Positions 18,815 to 29,186 of a DNA stretch of 64,000 nucleotides are shown here, in pieces. The notes below the pieces were generated by a model. It was not told the origin of the DNA. It ran no database searches and saw only the letters and a list, made by a program, of their open reading frames with translations. Positions within the stretch are counted from its first letter, which is position 1, and each line of letters begins with the position of its first letter. This DNA is from Escherichia coli DSM 30083 = JCM 1649 = ATCC 11775 (GTDB lineage: Bacteria; Pseudomonadota; Gammaproteobacteria; Enterobacterales; Enterobacteriaceae): contig NZ_CP033092.2 of assembly GCF_003697165.2 (NCBI RefSeq), positions 3,782,001-3,846,000 on the forward strand, in the 5' to 3' direction. Both the position numbers and the translations under genes were made by a program.

Positions 18815-19411
18815 TCAGGACGCAAGTCCCAGTGCGCGTTTGACAGGCCCAAAGCTGCGCCGATGGTGTTCGGTCGCGCCGTGTTCAGCCAGTTTTTCCA
18901 GATGAAAAGCGGTTGGATACCCTTTGTGTTGGGCAAAACCATATTGCGGGAAAACAATATCCAGCGCTGCCATTTCGGCGTCACGCGTCACTTTCGCCAG
19001 GATAGACGCGGCACTGATTTCCGGTACGCGGCTATCGCCTTTCACCACAGCCATCGAAGGCATCGGTAATTTCGGGCAGCGGTTACCATCAATCAACACA
19101 TATTCCGGCGCAATATGCAGTCCAGCGACGGCACGCTGCATCGCCAGCATGGTCGCATGTAAAATATTCAGTTCGTCGATTTCGTGAGGTTCCGCGCGGC
19201 CCAGACTCCAGCTCAACGCTTTCTCTTTGATCTCTTCACAGAGCACCAGACGGCGTTTTTCGCTCAGCTTTTTGGAATCATTCAGCCCGGCAATTGGGCG
19301 CGCCGGGTCAAGGATCACCGCAGCGGTGACGACCGCGCCAACTAACGGCCCGCGTCCGACTTCATCCACACCCGCAACCAGCTGCGTGTGCGGATAGACA
19401 AATTCGATCAT
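18815..19411 (-). CDS. rnhB: Ribonuclease HII
   Basis: A 198-residue enzyme that nicks 5' of ribonucleotides misincorporated in DNA and degrades RNA-DNA hybrids. The DEDD active site begins with Asp16-Glu17 in AGVDEVGRG. The start ATG overlaps the lpxB stop (ATGA), and dnaE follows after 36 nt. Confidence 0.97.
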   Translation of the reverse strand: MIEFVYPHTQLVAGVDEVGRGPLVGAVVTAAVILDPARPIAGLNDSKKLSEKRRLVLCEEIKEKALSWSLGRAEPHEIDELNILHATMLAMQRAVAGLHIAPEYVLIDGNRCPKLPMPSMAVVKGDSRVPEISAASILAKVTRDAEMAALDIVFPQYGFAQHKGYPTAFHLEKLAEHGATEHHRRSFGPVKRALGLAS

Positions 19412-20556
19412 TGTGCTAACTCCAGAACGGCTTGTGCCGCCTGCTCATCGGCATTGCAGCGGATCTGCTGATGCAGCTCGCGGAAGGTGTCGTGCATCGC
19501 ATGGCTGGTTTTCCCGTTCGCCAACAGCGGTAACAGCGCCGCAGCCAATTTTTGCGGCTCACACTCTTCCTGCAATAACTCTTTGACTAACTCTCTGCCC
19601 GCCAGCAGATTTGGCAGCGAGACATAATCAGTTTTCACCAGTCGCTTCGCCAGCCAGAAGGTGAAAGGCTTCATGCGATATCCCACTACCATCGGGCATT
19701 TAGCCAGCATACACTCCAGTGCTGCCGTACCCGACGCCAGTAGCGCCGCATCACTGGCGACCATCGCCTCACGGCCCATTCCATCCAGCAAATGAACCGA
19801 CAGGTCTGGCGCGACTGCAGCTTTGATGCGTTCAAACTGCTCGCGGCGTTTGGCATTCACCAGCGGCACCACGATTTCGAGATCCGGATATGTCTGGCGC
19901 AAAAGCTGGGCCGTTTTCAGGAAATCGGCACTAAGCATTTCGACTTCTGCACCACGGCTGCCCGGCAACAATGCCAGACAGTGGGCATCGTAAGGGATCC
20001 CCAGCACATCACGGGCACCATTTTTATCTGGATCTAATGGCATGGCATCAGCCATGGTATGACCGATAAAGCGGCACGGTACGTTGTATTTGTCATAAAA
20101 CGCTTTTTCGAAAGGCAGAAATGCGAGCACCAGATCGGTGGCTCTGCCTATTTTGAAAACGCGTTTCTGTCGCCACGCCCAGACGGACGGACTGACGTAA
20201 TGAATGGTTTTGATACCCTGCTTTTTGAGGTTACCTTCAAGAGTAATATTGAAGTCAGGCGCATCAATACCAACAAAAACATCTGGCTTCAGTTCGCCAA
20301 AACGCTTTGTCAGATCGGCACGAATATGTAGTAAGCGACGCAGACGACCGAGCACTTCAACAATGCCCATCACTGCCAGTTCTTCCATTTCGTACCAGGC
20401 TTCGCAGCCTTCAGCCTGCATTCGTGGCCCGGCAACACCAACAAAGCGGGCGTTGGGCACACGTTCTTTCAGAGCGCGGATTAAACCGGCCCCCAGGATA
20501 TCGCCGGAGGTTTCTCCGGCGACCAGGGCAATCGTTAATGGACGCTGTTCAGTCAT
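19408..20556 (-). CDS. lpxB: Lipid-A-disaccharide synthase
   Basis: A 382-residue GT19 glycosyltransferase. It joins UDP-2,3-diacylglucosamine with lipid X to give the lipid A disaccharide at the inner-membrane surface. The N-terminal AGETSGD motif (about 14-20) and the C-terminal nucleotide-binding half are intact. Its ATG overlaps the lpxA TAA by one base and its stop overlaps rnhB, so translation is tightly coupled. Confidence 0.98.
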   Translation of the reverse strand: MTEQRPLTIALVAGETSGDILGAGLIRALKERVPNARFVGVAGPRMQAEGCEAWYEMEELAVMGIVEVLGRLRRLLHIRADLTKRFGELKPDVFVGIDAPDFNITLEGNLKKQGIKTIHYVSPSVWAWRQKRVFKIGRATDLVLAFLPFEKAFYDKYNVPCRFIGHTMADAMPLDPDKNGARDVLGIPYDAHCLALLPGSRGAEVEMLSADFLKTAQLLRQTYPDLEIVVPLVNAKRREQFERIKAAVAPDLSVHLLDGMGREAMVASDAALLASGTAALECMLAKCPMVVGYRMKPFTFWLAKRLVKTDYVSLPNLLAGRELVKELLQEECEPQKLAAALLPLLANGKTSHAMHDTFRELHQQIRCNADEQAAQAVLELAQ

Positions 20557-21344
20557 TAACGAATCAGACCGCGCGTTGAGCGTGCAAAGAAATCGGTAAA
20601 GGCTTTCACTTCCGGATATGTTTCCGCCAGTTCAGCAATTTCCGGTTTCACTTCATCGAGCGTTTTACCGCTACGATAAATCAGCTTATACGCATTGCGG
20701 ATAGCGGTAATCGCCTCACGGCTGAATCCGCGGCGCTTCAGCCCTTCGATATTGACACCGAACGGCGTTGCGTGGTTACCCTGCGCAATGACATAAGGAG
20801 GGACGTCCTGCGCCACACCGGAGCAGCCGCCAACCATCACATGCGCACCAATGATGCAGAACTGATGGACTGCGGTCATGCCGCCGATGATCGCGAAGTC
20901 GTCAACCGATACGTGACCCGCCAGCGTTGCGTTGTTGGCGAGGATGCAGCGGTTACCTACCGTACAATCGTGCGCAATGTGCGCATTGATCATCAGTAAG
21001 TTGTCGCTGCCCACCTTCGTCAATCCACCGCCCTGGACTGTGCCACGATGAATGGTGACGCTTTCGCGAATGCGGTTACGATCGCCGATTTCCACGCGGG
21101 TCGGTTCGCCAGCATATTTCAGATCCTGGTTAACTTCGCCGATGGAGGCGAACTGATAAATCTCATTATCGCGGCCAATTTTAGTATGACCATTCACGAC
21201 AACGTGAGATTTCAGTACGGTACCCTCACCAATTTCGACATGGGGTCCAACGATACAAAAAGGACCAATGTGAGCGTTCGCGCCAATCGACGCGCCCTCT
21301 TCCACAATGGCGGTTGGATGCACAAAGGCGGATTTATCAATCAC
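20556..21344 (-). CDS. lpxA: UDP-N-acetylglucosamine acyltransferase
   Basis: A 262-residue trimeric left-handed beta-helix enzyme that adds 3-hydroxymyristate from ACP to UDP-GlcNAc, the first step of lipid A synthesis. Hexapeptide repeats fill residues about 2-180. The general base His125 is in INAHIAHDC. It lies 3 nt after fabZ, which competes for the same 3-hydroxymyristoyl-ACP. Confidence 0.98.
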
Positions 21345-21347
21345 GTA

Positions 21348-21803
21348 TCAGGCCTCCCGGCTACGAGCACACATCATCGTTGCTTCGCAAACTACTTTAC
21401 CGTCGACCAGAGCAACCCCTTTAAAACGGGTCAGGCCGCGGCGCGTTTTTTCGAAAGTGACTTCCATGATCATTTGATCGCCAGGCACGACCGGGCGCTT
21501 GAAGCGCGCTTCGTCAATACCAGCGAAGTAGTACAGCTCACCCGGTTCCAGTTTTCCTACGCTTTTAAACGCCAGAATACCTGTTGCCTGTGCCATTGCT
21601 TCCAGAATCAGCACACCCGGGAAAATCGGTTTTCCAGGGAAATGGCCCTGGAAGAATGGCTCATTGACAGAGACATTTTTTACTGCGCGCAGAAAACGAC
21701 CTTCTTCAAAATCCAGCACGCGATCCACCAGTAAGAACGGGAAACGGTGCGGCAGAAGTTCTAAAATCTCTTCAATCTGCAGAGTATGAGTGTTAGTAGT
21801 CAA
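21348..21803 (-). CDS. fabZ: 3-hydroxyacyl-[ACP] dehydratase FabZ
   Basis: A 151-residue hot-dog-fold dehydratase of fatty-acid elongation. Catalytic His54 is in GHFPGKP and Glu68 in ILEAMAQ. The start is TTG at 21801-21803 behind AGGAAG, as in K-12. The frame stays open 31 codons further upstream, but that stretch lacks family similarity. FabZ and LpxA divide a common pool, 3-hydroxymyristoyl-ACP, between phospholipid and LPS, so their adjacency is meaningful. Confidence 0.96.
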
Positions 21804-21907
21804 GATACTCTTCCTGTCAAAATATAAGAAACGACAATAATAACACGGCCTGCCGCAATCGTAAGAATGAGACAGGCCGTAAAGTTTGGCGAACAAAAGA
21901 TGGAACG

Positions 21908-22933
21908 TTAGTCTTGTTGATTAACCTTGCGCTCAAGCGATTTCAGACGCTTGCTCATGTCATCAATGTTCATCACCAGTGCAGCGGTTTTGCGCCAGAC
22001 TTTGTTGGGTTGCAGCGGAATGCCTGAGGAATAGACGCCTGGTTCAGTGATGGGACGCATCACCATACCCATGCCCGTAACCGTCACTTTGTCGCATATT
22101 TCCATATGCCCGTTGATTACGCTGGCTCCGCCGATCATGCAGTAACGACCAATTTTCAGGCTGCCCGCCATAATGACGCCACCGGCAACTGCCGTATTGT
22201 CGCCAATCACGACGTTATGTGCAATCTGGCACTGGTTATCAATGATCACACCATTGCCAATAACAGTGTCATCCAGCGCGCCACGATCAATGGTAGTGCA
22301 GGCACCGATCTCCACGCGATCGCCAATAATTACGCGACCAATCTGTGGGATCTTCACCCAGTTACCACGATCGTTGGCATAACCAAAGCCGTCTGCGCCT
22401 ACCACTGTTCCGGACTGGATCAGACAATTCTGACCGATCTGGATCTCATGGTAAATGGTTACGTTCGCCCAGAGACGCGAACCTGCACCGATTTTGCTGT
22501 TTTTACCTACGAAGCAACCGGCACCGATAATCACGTTATCGCCCAGTTCAACGCCAGACTCAATCACCGCGTTAGCGCCAATCGATACGTTGTTACCCAG
22601 CTTCGCTGTCTCGTCAATCACCGCACTGGGTGCAATGTTCTGCGCGGGCTTCGGCGTGGTATCTAAAATTTGCGCCATGCGCGCGTAAGTCAGGTAGGGA
22701 TTCTTCACTACCAGCGCGGCACTTTTCGCGAAAGGAAGATCGTCCTGGGTCATGACAACCGCGGACGCCTGGCACAAGCCTAAATGCTCACGGTATTTGG
22801 GGTTAACCATGAACGTAATGTGACCTGTTTGTGCAGATTGCATGGACGCAACGCCGGTGATGACGATATCGCCATCACCGTGTAGTTCTGCATCCAACTG
22901 CTGCGCTAAATCAGCCAGTCGAATTGAAGGCAT
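21908..22933 (-). CDS. lpxD: UDP-3-O-(3-hydroxymyristoyl)glucosamine N-acyltransferase
   Basis: A 341-residue acyltransferase, the third step of lipid A synthesis. An N-terminal uridine-binding domain (about 1-100) precedes a left-handed beta-helix of hexapeptide repeats (about 100-310) and a short C-terminal helix. The catalytic His lies in the QIAHNVVIGD region (about 239). It starts 3 nt after skp. Confidence 0.98.
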   Translation of the reverse strand: MPSIRLADLAQQLDAELHGDGDIVITGVASMQSAQTGHITFMVNPKYREHLGLCQASAVVMTQDDLPFAKSAALVVKNPYLTYARMAQILDTTPKPAQNIAPSAVIDETAKLGNNVSIGANAVIESGVELGDNVIIGAGCFVGKNSKIGAGSRLWANVTIYHEIQIGQNCLIQSGTVVGADGFGYANDRGNWVKIPQIGRVIIGDRVEIGACTTIDRGALDDTVIGNGVIIDNQCQIAHNVVIGDNTAVAGGVIMAGSLKIGRYCMIGGASVINGHMEICDKVTVTGMGMVMRPITEPGVYSSGIPLQPNKVWRKTAALVMNIDDMSKRLKSLERKVNQQD

Positions 22934-22936
22934 TAC

Positions 22937-23422
22937 TTATTTAACCTGTTTCAGTACGTCGGCAGTGATGTCTTTTACATCGCTGCTGTTGTAAGCAACG
23001 GCATTTGCATCAACAACCAGATCGATATCCTGGCTGTTGGCAACGGATTTCACAGCAGTCTGGATACGAGTAACCAGTTTGCCGCGTTCTTCGTTGGAAC
23101 GACGTGCGCGATCCTGCTCAAAAGCCTGCGCTTTCTGAGCAAAAGTCTGGCGCTGAGCCATCACGTCTTTTTCCAGCTTAGTGCGATCGCTGCCCGCTTT
23201 CATGGACTGCAGCTTTTTCATTTTAGCCTGCAGATCGGTTTCCATACGCTGCAGTTCGCTGGCACGGCCTTTGAACTCGTTTTCCAGCGTGTTAGAAACA
23301 CCGGTTTTCTGCGCTACCTGCTGGAACAGGCTGCCCATATTGACGATTGCAATTTTGTCAGCCGCCTGAGCAGAAGTTGCCAGTGCTAAACCGAGACCTG
23401 CAGCTAATAACCACTTTTTCAC
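22937..23422 (-). CDS. skp: Periplasmic chaperone Skp
   Basis: A 161-residue trimeric jellyfish-shaped holdase for unfolded outer-membrane proteins. The signal peptide ends after ATSAQA (about residue 20). A strongly charged coiled-coil tentacle region follows (about 45-120, rich in K, E, Q, R). It sits between bamA and lpxD, supplying substrates to the BAM complex. Confidence 0.98.
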   Translation of the reverse strand: MKKWLLAAGLGLALATSAQAADKIAIVNMGSLFQQVAQKTGVSNTLENEFKGRASELQRMETDLQAKMKKLQSMKAGSDRTKLEKDVMAQRQTFAQKAQAFEQDRARRSNEERGKLVTRIQTAVKSVANSQDIDLVVDANAVAYNSSDVKDITADVLKQVK

Positions 23423-23543
23423 AATAAACTCCTTACCATCCCATTTGCACCGGAGGGTGCAGTTCTTTGCGTGGCCCGGCGATCTTATATTGATCGCCTA
23501 AAGTCATCGCTACACTACCACTACATTCCTTTGTGGAGAACAC

Positions 23544-25976
23544 TTACCAGGTTTTACCGATGTTAAACTGGAACTGTTCTGCCTTGTCTCCATCGTACTT
23601 TTTGAACGGCTGGGCGTAGGAGAACACCAACGGCCCCAATGGGGACATCCATTGTAATGCGATACCCGCAGACATACGGATATTGCTTGGATCACTATAG
23701 TCCGGATATCCAGAATATTGGCTGGAATCCCAGTTTGTATCCCAAACGGTACCCATATCCCAGAAGAAGGAAGTACGAACCGAGTTAGCATACTTATCGC
23801 TAATAAACGGCGTCGGGGTGATGAACTCGAGGCTGGCAACCGCCATGGCGTTACCGCCTACAGCATCATCCGATTTACACAGATCTTTCGCGCCGTCCTG
23901 AGTCGCACATTCGTAATCATAGTCCGGATCATAATTACTGGCCTGATGCGGGAAGTAAACTGCTTTCGGACCAATGGTATTGGACTGGAAGCCACGCACG
24001 GTGCTGGAACCACCGGCATAGAAGTTCTCATAGAACGGCATCTCTTTGCCGCCTAAACCATCACCATAACCCCAGCGGGTACGACCCAGAACAACCCATT
24101 TGTGATCGTCATCAATCGGCACATAAGTCGCCGTGTCTAACGTCACTTTGTAGTATTCGTTATCCGATCCCGGAATGGTCACTTTACCGGTCAGGTTGAC
24201 ACGTGAACCATCTGTCGGGAAGTAACCACGGTCAAGCTTGTTATAGGTCCAACCATAGTTGAACGTGAAGTCGTCCGTTTTGAAGCTGTTATCCTGATCA
24301 GAGGTGCTCGGATGTTCACCCATAGAGTACAGATAACGCCACATCGCAACCTGAGGCTGCATGTTGGACAGGGAGTTATGTACATAACCCAGACCTGCAC
24401 GCAGCGAGTTATATTCGTTGATCGGGAAGCCCAACGTCACGTCTGTACCATAACTCTTGTTGGTATAGTCGGACAGGTCGGCGTCATCTGCCTGGAAGTC
24501 ATTATAGAAGAGACGACCACCGAGGCTTACACCATCTACGGTGAAGTACGGGTTGGTTACCGACAGTTCAGCATAGGTCTGGTAATCGTTTTTGGTCCCG
24601 TTGATACCAACAGCATAACCTGTACCTAACCAGTTATCCTGTTGCACGCCAGCCTGGAAGCTCACGCCACTTTCAGTACCGTAACCAATCCCGAAGTTGA
24701 AGCTACCAGTGTTACGTTCTTTCACCTTGTAAACTACATCAACCTGATCCGGGCTCCCCGGAACACGTTGGGTATCGGTATCGACAGTTTCAAAGAAGCC
24801 CAGACGGTTCAGACGCTCCTTACCCTGATCGACCAGATCGCTCCCCAGCCATGCACCTTCCATCTGACGCATTTCGCGACGCAGGACGGCATCTTTCGAG
24901 GTATCGTTACCTTCAAAACGGATCTTACGCACATAGAAACGGTTACCCGCATCAACGTTCACGCGTAATTTAACGGTTTTGTCGGCATCGTTAATTTCAG
25001 GCATCGACTGTACGCGCGGATAGGCATAACCATAGCGACCAAGAAGCTTTTTAATGTCATCTTCCATTTTGGTCACTTTGGTGCCGTTATACAGCTCGCC
25101 CGGCTCGATCTTAGTCAGTTGCTCAATTTCAGCGGAGTGCCCGGCAAGATTGCCGCTAACTTCAACGCCAGAAAGCTTGTACTGATCGCCTTCGGTGATG
25201 TTCACCGTGACGTAAATACCTTTTTTATCTGGCGTCAGACTGACCTGGGTAGAATCGATGTTGAAACGGGCATAACCGCGATCCAGATAGTAACTGCGCA
25301 GGGTTTCAAGGTCGCCCGCCAGTTTCTGTTTCTGGTATTTACGATCGCCTACCACGTTCCACCACGGCACTTCGTCACGCAGTTGGAAATGAGAGATCAG
25401 TTCATCGGTGGTGAAAGCATGGTTACCAACAATGTTAATTTGCTGGATTTCAGCTGACACACCTTCCTGGAACACCAGTTTTAGGTCAACACGGTTGCGC
25501 GGCAGCGGGGTCACGACAGCTTTAACGCTGGCGCTATATTTACCGACGCTGTAGTAGAAGTCTTCCAGACCTTTCTCGATATCGGCAATGGTGGTGCGAT
25601 CGAGGGATTCGCCCACACGCACACCAGAAGCCTCGAGGTTTTGCTTCAGCATGTCATCTTTCACCGATTTGTTACCGGAGAAAGTAATGCTGGCAATGGT
25701 CGGACGTTCTTTTACCTGAACCAGAAGGGTATCACCATCACGAAGGACGCGAACATCCTCAAAGTTGCCGGTAGCAAACAGAGCGCGAATGGTATTACTG
25801 ATATCTTCATCATTAACCGTGTCGCCTGTGCGCACCGGCATACTGAGGAGGGCCGCACCAACGGCGACACGCTGAAGGCCTTCGAAATGAATATCTTTCA
25901 CTACGAACCCTTCAGCACCGTATACGGTGGCGCTGCTAAACAGCAGCGACGCTATGAGCAACTTTTTCATCGCCAT
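23544..25976 (-). CDS. bamA: Outer-membrane protein assembly factor BamA
   Basis: An 810-residue Omp85 protein, the essential core of the BAM insertase. The signal peptide ends at VYGA (about residue 20). Five POTRA domains (about 24-420) and a 16-strand barrel follow. The L6 loop VRGF motif (near 660) and a C-terminal aromatic (W810) are present. It lies 29 nt downstream of rseP and 121 nt upstream of skp. RcsF, a known client and partner, is encoded at 3957. Confidence 0.99.
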
Positions 25977-26005
25977 CGTTATTATGCGTTCTTCCTAACT
26001 AACTC

Positions 26006-27358
26006 TCATAACCGAGAGAAATCATTGAAAAGTGCAAGCCCCATTAACAGCACCAGCAGAATCGAGCCAATGCGATAACAAAAGTCTTGAACCCGCTCGG
26101 ATACCGGTCCGCCCTTGATCTTTTCGATCGCAAGGAACAGCAGATGCCCCCCGTCAAGTACGGGCAACGGAAACAGGTTAATTATCCCTAAGTTCACGCT
26201 AATAAGCGCAAGAAACGGCAGGTAATAAACTACCCCGAGTTCCGCTGTCATCCCAGCCCCCTTGGCGATAGAGATCGGCCCACTGAGGTTGTTCAGTTTC
26301 ACATCACCGGTGATCAATTTTCCCAGCATACTGACCGTCAGCTTCATCAACTGCCACGTTTTGTCCGTGGCTTCGACGATAGCGTTGAACGGCCCATACT
26401 GGCGTACAACTTTATACTCATCTGGCAAAGGAATGACTTTCGGCTCAATACCGACAAAACCAATCGCTTTACCCTTACCCGGTTTACTCTCCGGGATTAA
26501 TGTCAAAGACAAGGGACTCCCCTGCCTTTCGATTTCTAACGCTAAGGATTTACCCGGGTTATCCCGGACAAGCATCACAAAGGTCACCCACTGCGTTAAG
26601 GGCTGACCATCGACTTTAACGATCCTGTCGCCTGCTTGCAAACCTGCCTTGCTTGCCGCCGAGTTTGGCTGCACATTTTCCAGTACAGGTTCAATTTGCG
26701 GCCCACGAGGACGAATCCCCAACGAAGATACCGGATCTTCTTTATCAGGCTCAAACGCCCAGTGACGTAAATCGAGCTTTACATCCCGCCGTTGGTCGCT
26801 GCCAAATGGCGCTACCGTAATGGTGGTGCTTTCATCGCCAATTTTATCGACCAACTGCAAACGCACGGCATCCCAATCAGGCGTTTCGATACCATCTACG
26901 GCTTTTAGTTCCGTACCTGGTGCAATTTGTGCTTCCGCAGCTATCGAATTGGCTGCTATTTCACCAACCACCGGACGTACGCCAGGCACACCAATAATAA
27001 AAACCAGCCAGTAGGCAAAGATAGCAAAAATGAAGTTTGCAACCGGACCTGCGGCAATAATCGCCGCTCGTTGGCCGACAGATTTATTATTGAAGGCATG
27101 GTGGCGGAGTTCCGGAACGACCGGTTCTGCGCGCTCATCCAGCATTTTGACATAACCGCCCAACGGGATCAGGGCGATAACATATTCGGTGCCGAGCTTA
27201 TCAGTTCGCCGCCAGAGCGCCTTACCAAACCCTATTGAGAAACGCTCAACGCGAACACCACAACGCCGGGCAACCCAGAAATGACCAAATTCATGCACGG
27301 TGATAAGTACACCCAGTGCAACGATGAACGAAGCCAAATCCCAGAGAAAACTCAGCAT
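26006..27358 (-). CDS. rseP: Regulator of sigma-E protease RseP
   Basis: A 450-residue site-2 intramembrane zinc metalloprotease. It cleaves RseA after DegS, freeing sigma-E, and also clears signal peptides. HEFGH carries His22, Glu23 and His26; two PDZ domains (about 125-310) are periplasmic; the third zinc ligand is in PVLDGGH (about 402). The start ATG 27358 (MLSFLWD) was chosen over a 15-codon extension lying over the cdsA end. Confidence 0.98.
   Translation of the reverse strand: MLSFLWDLASFIVALGVLITVHEFGHFWVARRCGVRVERFSIGFGKALWRRTDKLGTEYVIALIPLGGYVKMLDERAEPVVPELRHHAFNNKSVGQRAAIIAAGPVANFIFAIFAYWLVFIIGVPGVRPVVGEIAANSIAAEAQIAPGTELKAVDGIETPDWDAVRLQLVDKIGDESTTITVAPFGSDQRRDVKLDLRHWAFEPDKEDPVSSLGIRPRGPQIEPVLENVQPNSAASKAGLQAGDRIVKVDGQPLTQWVTFVMLVRDNPGKSLALEIERQGSPLSLTLIPESKPGKGKAIGFVGIEPKVIPLPDEYKVVRQYGPFNAIVEATDKTWQLMKLTVSMLGKLITGDVKLNNLSGPISIAKGAGMTAELGVVYYLPFLALISVNLGIINLFPLPVLDGGHLLFLAIEKIKGGPVSERVQDFCYRIGSILLVLLMGLALFNDFSRL
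26884..26912 (-). promoter_or_regulatory. Candidate sigma-E promoter inside rseP
   Basis: The minus strand reads GGAACT (26907-26912), 17 bp, then TCGAAA (26884-26889), resembling the sigma-E pattern GGAACTT / TCTGA. It would transcribe toward bamA-skp-lpxD, which are known sigma-E targets, but it lies about 0.9 kb upstream of bamA. The -10 match is only partial. Confidence 0.35.
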
Positions 27359-27369
27359 ATTACCTTCCG

Positions 27370-28227
27370 TTAAAGCGTCCTGAATACCAGTAACAACAAG
27401 CAAGCAAAGACCGGTACCGCAGCCGTCAGGCTATCAATACGATCTAAAATACCACCGTGTCCTGGAATTAAATGACCGCTGTCCTTAATTCCTGCTTCAC
27501 GCTTAAACATACTTTCGGTCAGATCGCCGAGCACTGAGGCTAACGCTGCGACAATAGAGCAAATGAGTAAGGTGACGGGAGCGACGTCGAGATTCACCCA
27601 CATGCCATAACCCCATGAGATTACCGCTGCGGTCACTAGTCCACCGATAAAGCCTTGCCAGGTTTTACCCGGAGAAACCTTCGGTGCTAGTTTATGTTTA
27701 CCAAACAATTTGCCAAACATATATGCGCCAGAGTCAGCGCCCCATACCAGGATCATGACATAGAGCAGCCATATTGCGCCACTGTAATGATTCTCGTCGT
27801 AGTGCCAGGCCCGTAACGCCAGCATGCCCCAGAAGAAGGGAACAATGGTTAGCACGCCAAAAATAATGCGCAATGTTTTAGAGTTACGCCAGATTGCTGC
27901 GGAACCTGGGTAAAACAGCACCAGCAATAGCGCGACAATCCACCAACCCAGCGAAGCCCAAAGTGAGATTTCAACCAGCGGTTGATGAATATTTCGGTGA
28001 TATTCCGGCAACAGAAAAAGCATCAGCGCCAACAATAACCCGCATAACACCGCCAACCATACTCGCTGCGAACGAGTGGTAAAACCGCTAAGCTGTCCCC
28101 ATTCCCACGCTGCCAGCATACAGACCACCAGCGTTACAATGGCGAACCCCACCGGCGGCAACAGAAACAACGCCGCGATGACGACGGGTATTAACACAAA
28201 AGCAGATATCAGGCGATACTTCAGCAA
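27370..28227 (-). CDS. cdsA: CDP-diglyceride synthase (phosphatidate cytidylyltransferase)
   Basis: A 285-residue polytopic inner-membrane enzyme making CDP-diacylglycerol, the precursor of all phospholipids. Many hydrophobic segments are evident. The CDP-DAG synthase signature SMFKREAGIKDSGHLIPGHGG and following ILDRIDS (about 245-271) is intact. The start is TTG at 28225-28227 behind a G-rich Shine-Dalgarno (GGGGGT). It follows ispU by 12 nt and precedes rseP by 11 nt. Confidence 0.97.
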   Translation of the reverse strand: MLKYRLISAFVLIPVVIAALFLLPPVGFAIVTLVVCMLAAWEWGQLSGFTTRSQRVWLAVLCGLLLALMLFLLPEYHRNIHQPLVEISLWASLGWWIVALLLVLFYPGSAAIWRNSKTLRIIFGVLTIVPFFWGMLALRAWHYDENHYSGAIWLLYVMILVWGADSGAYMFGKLFGKHKLAPKVSPGKTWQGFIGGLVTAAVISWGYGMWVNLDVAPVTLLICSIVAALASVLGDLTESMFKREAGIKDSGHLIPGHGGILDRIDSLTAAVPVFACLLLLVFRTL

Positions 28228-28239
28228 AAGCGACCCCCA

Positions 28240-29001
28240 TCAGGCTGTTTCATCACCGGGCTCGGTGCCGCCGAAACGACGCTCTCGATTAGCAAAGGCA
28301 TTTAACGCCCCTTCAAAGTCTTGTTCATCGAAATCGGGCCAGAGAACATCTGTAAAGTAAAGTTCGGCATAGGCAATTTGCCAAAGCAAAAAGTTACTAA
28401 TGCGATGCTCCCCCCCAGTCCTAATTACTAAATCTACAGGGGCCAGTTCATGCATACAGACATGCTGGTTTAGCATCTCTTCATCTATCTGATCTGGTTG
28501 CAGGTTTCCTTGCTGCACCTTTTCAGCCAGTTGCCTGACTCCCTGGACTATATCCCAACGTCCACCGTAGTTCGCCGCAATATTCAGCGTCAGACCGGTA
28601 TTCCCGGCTGTTAGCGCTTCAGATTTACGAATACGTTCTTGCAAACGCGAGTTAAAGCGACTGGTATCGCCAATAATACGCAGACGCACGTTATGTCGGT
28701 GCAGACTTTTTACTTCGCTATCTAGCGCCCACACAAACAGTTCCATTAACGCACTGACTTCCTGCGCTGGTCGGTTCCAGTTTTCACTACTAAAGGCATA
28801 CAGCGTTAACGCCTCAATACCGTTGTTGGCCGCAAAAGAGACAGCCCGGCGGACGGATTTTGCCCCGGCTTTATGCCCAAAGGCACGAATCTTCCCTTGC
28901 TTTTTTGCCCAGCGACCATTGCCGTCCATAATGATCGCAACATGACGACAGCCATGCGCTGGCAATTTTTCGCTAAGTGGTTGAGTAGCAGACAACATCA
29001 C
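28240..29001 (-). CDS. ispU: Undecaprenyl diphosphate synthase
   Basis: A 253-residue cis-prenyltransferase (UppS) that makes the C55 carrier lipid for peptidoglycan, O-antigen and other envelope polymers. The conserved IIMDGNGRWAK (about 23-33) contains the catalytic Asp26. The first codon is GTG at 29001 with an in-frame ATG directly after it; either could be used. It consumes isoprenoid units provided by the pathway that includes dxr upstream. Confidence 0.97.
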   Translation of the reverse strand: MMLSATQPLSEKLPAHGCRHVAIIMDGNGRWAKKQGKIRAFGHKAGAKSVRRAVSFAANNGIEALTLYAFSSENWNRPAQEVSALMELFVWALDSEVKSLHRHNVRLRIIGDTSRFNSRLQERIRKSEALTAGNTGLTLNIAANYGGRWDIVQGVRQLAEKVQQGNLQPDQIDEEMLNQHVCMHELAPVDLVIRTGGEHRISNFLLWQIAYAELYFTDVLWPDFDEQDFEGALNAFANRERRFGGTEPGDETA

Positions 29002-29056
29002 GCGTTTCTTATTCCCTGACAGGGTTTACGGTACTCAGGAATACTGAAGCCTATAC

Positions 29057-29083
29057 AAAAAAAAGCCGTGTAAAACCACGGCA
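29057..29083 (-). terminator. Rho-independent terminator downstream of dxr
   Basis: On the minus strand GCCGTG and CACGGC pair (29065-29082), followed by eight T residues (29057-29064). It falls in the 185-bp gap between dxr and ispU, so ispU-cdsA-rseP probably also has its own promoter. Confidence 0.8.
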
Positions 29084-29186
29084 TACCTGACCTTATAAAG
29101 CCAACTACTTACGATCAGATGGCGCAGACTATATCACTGAAGCCCTACGCTAACAAATAGCGCGACTCTCTGTAGCCGGATTATCC

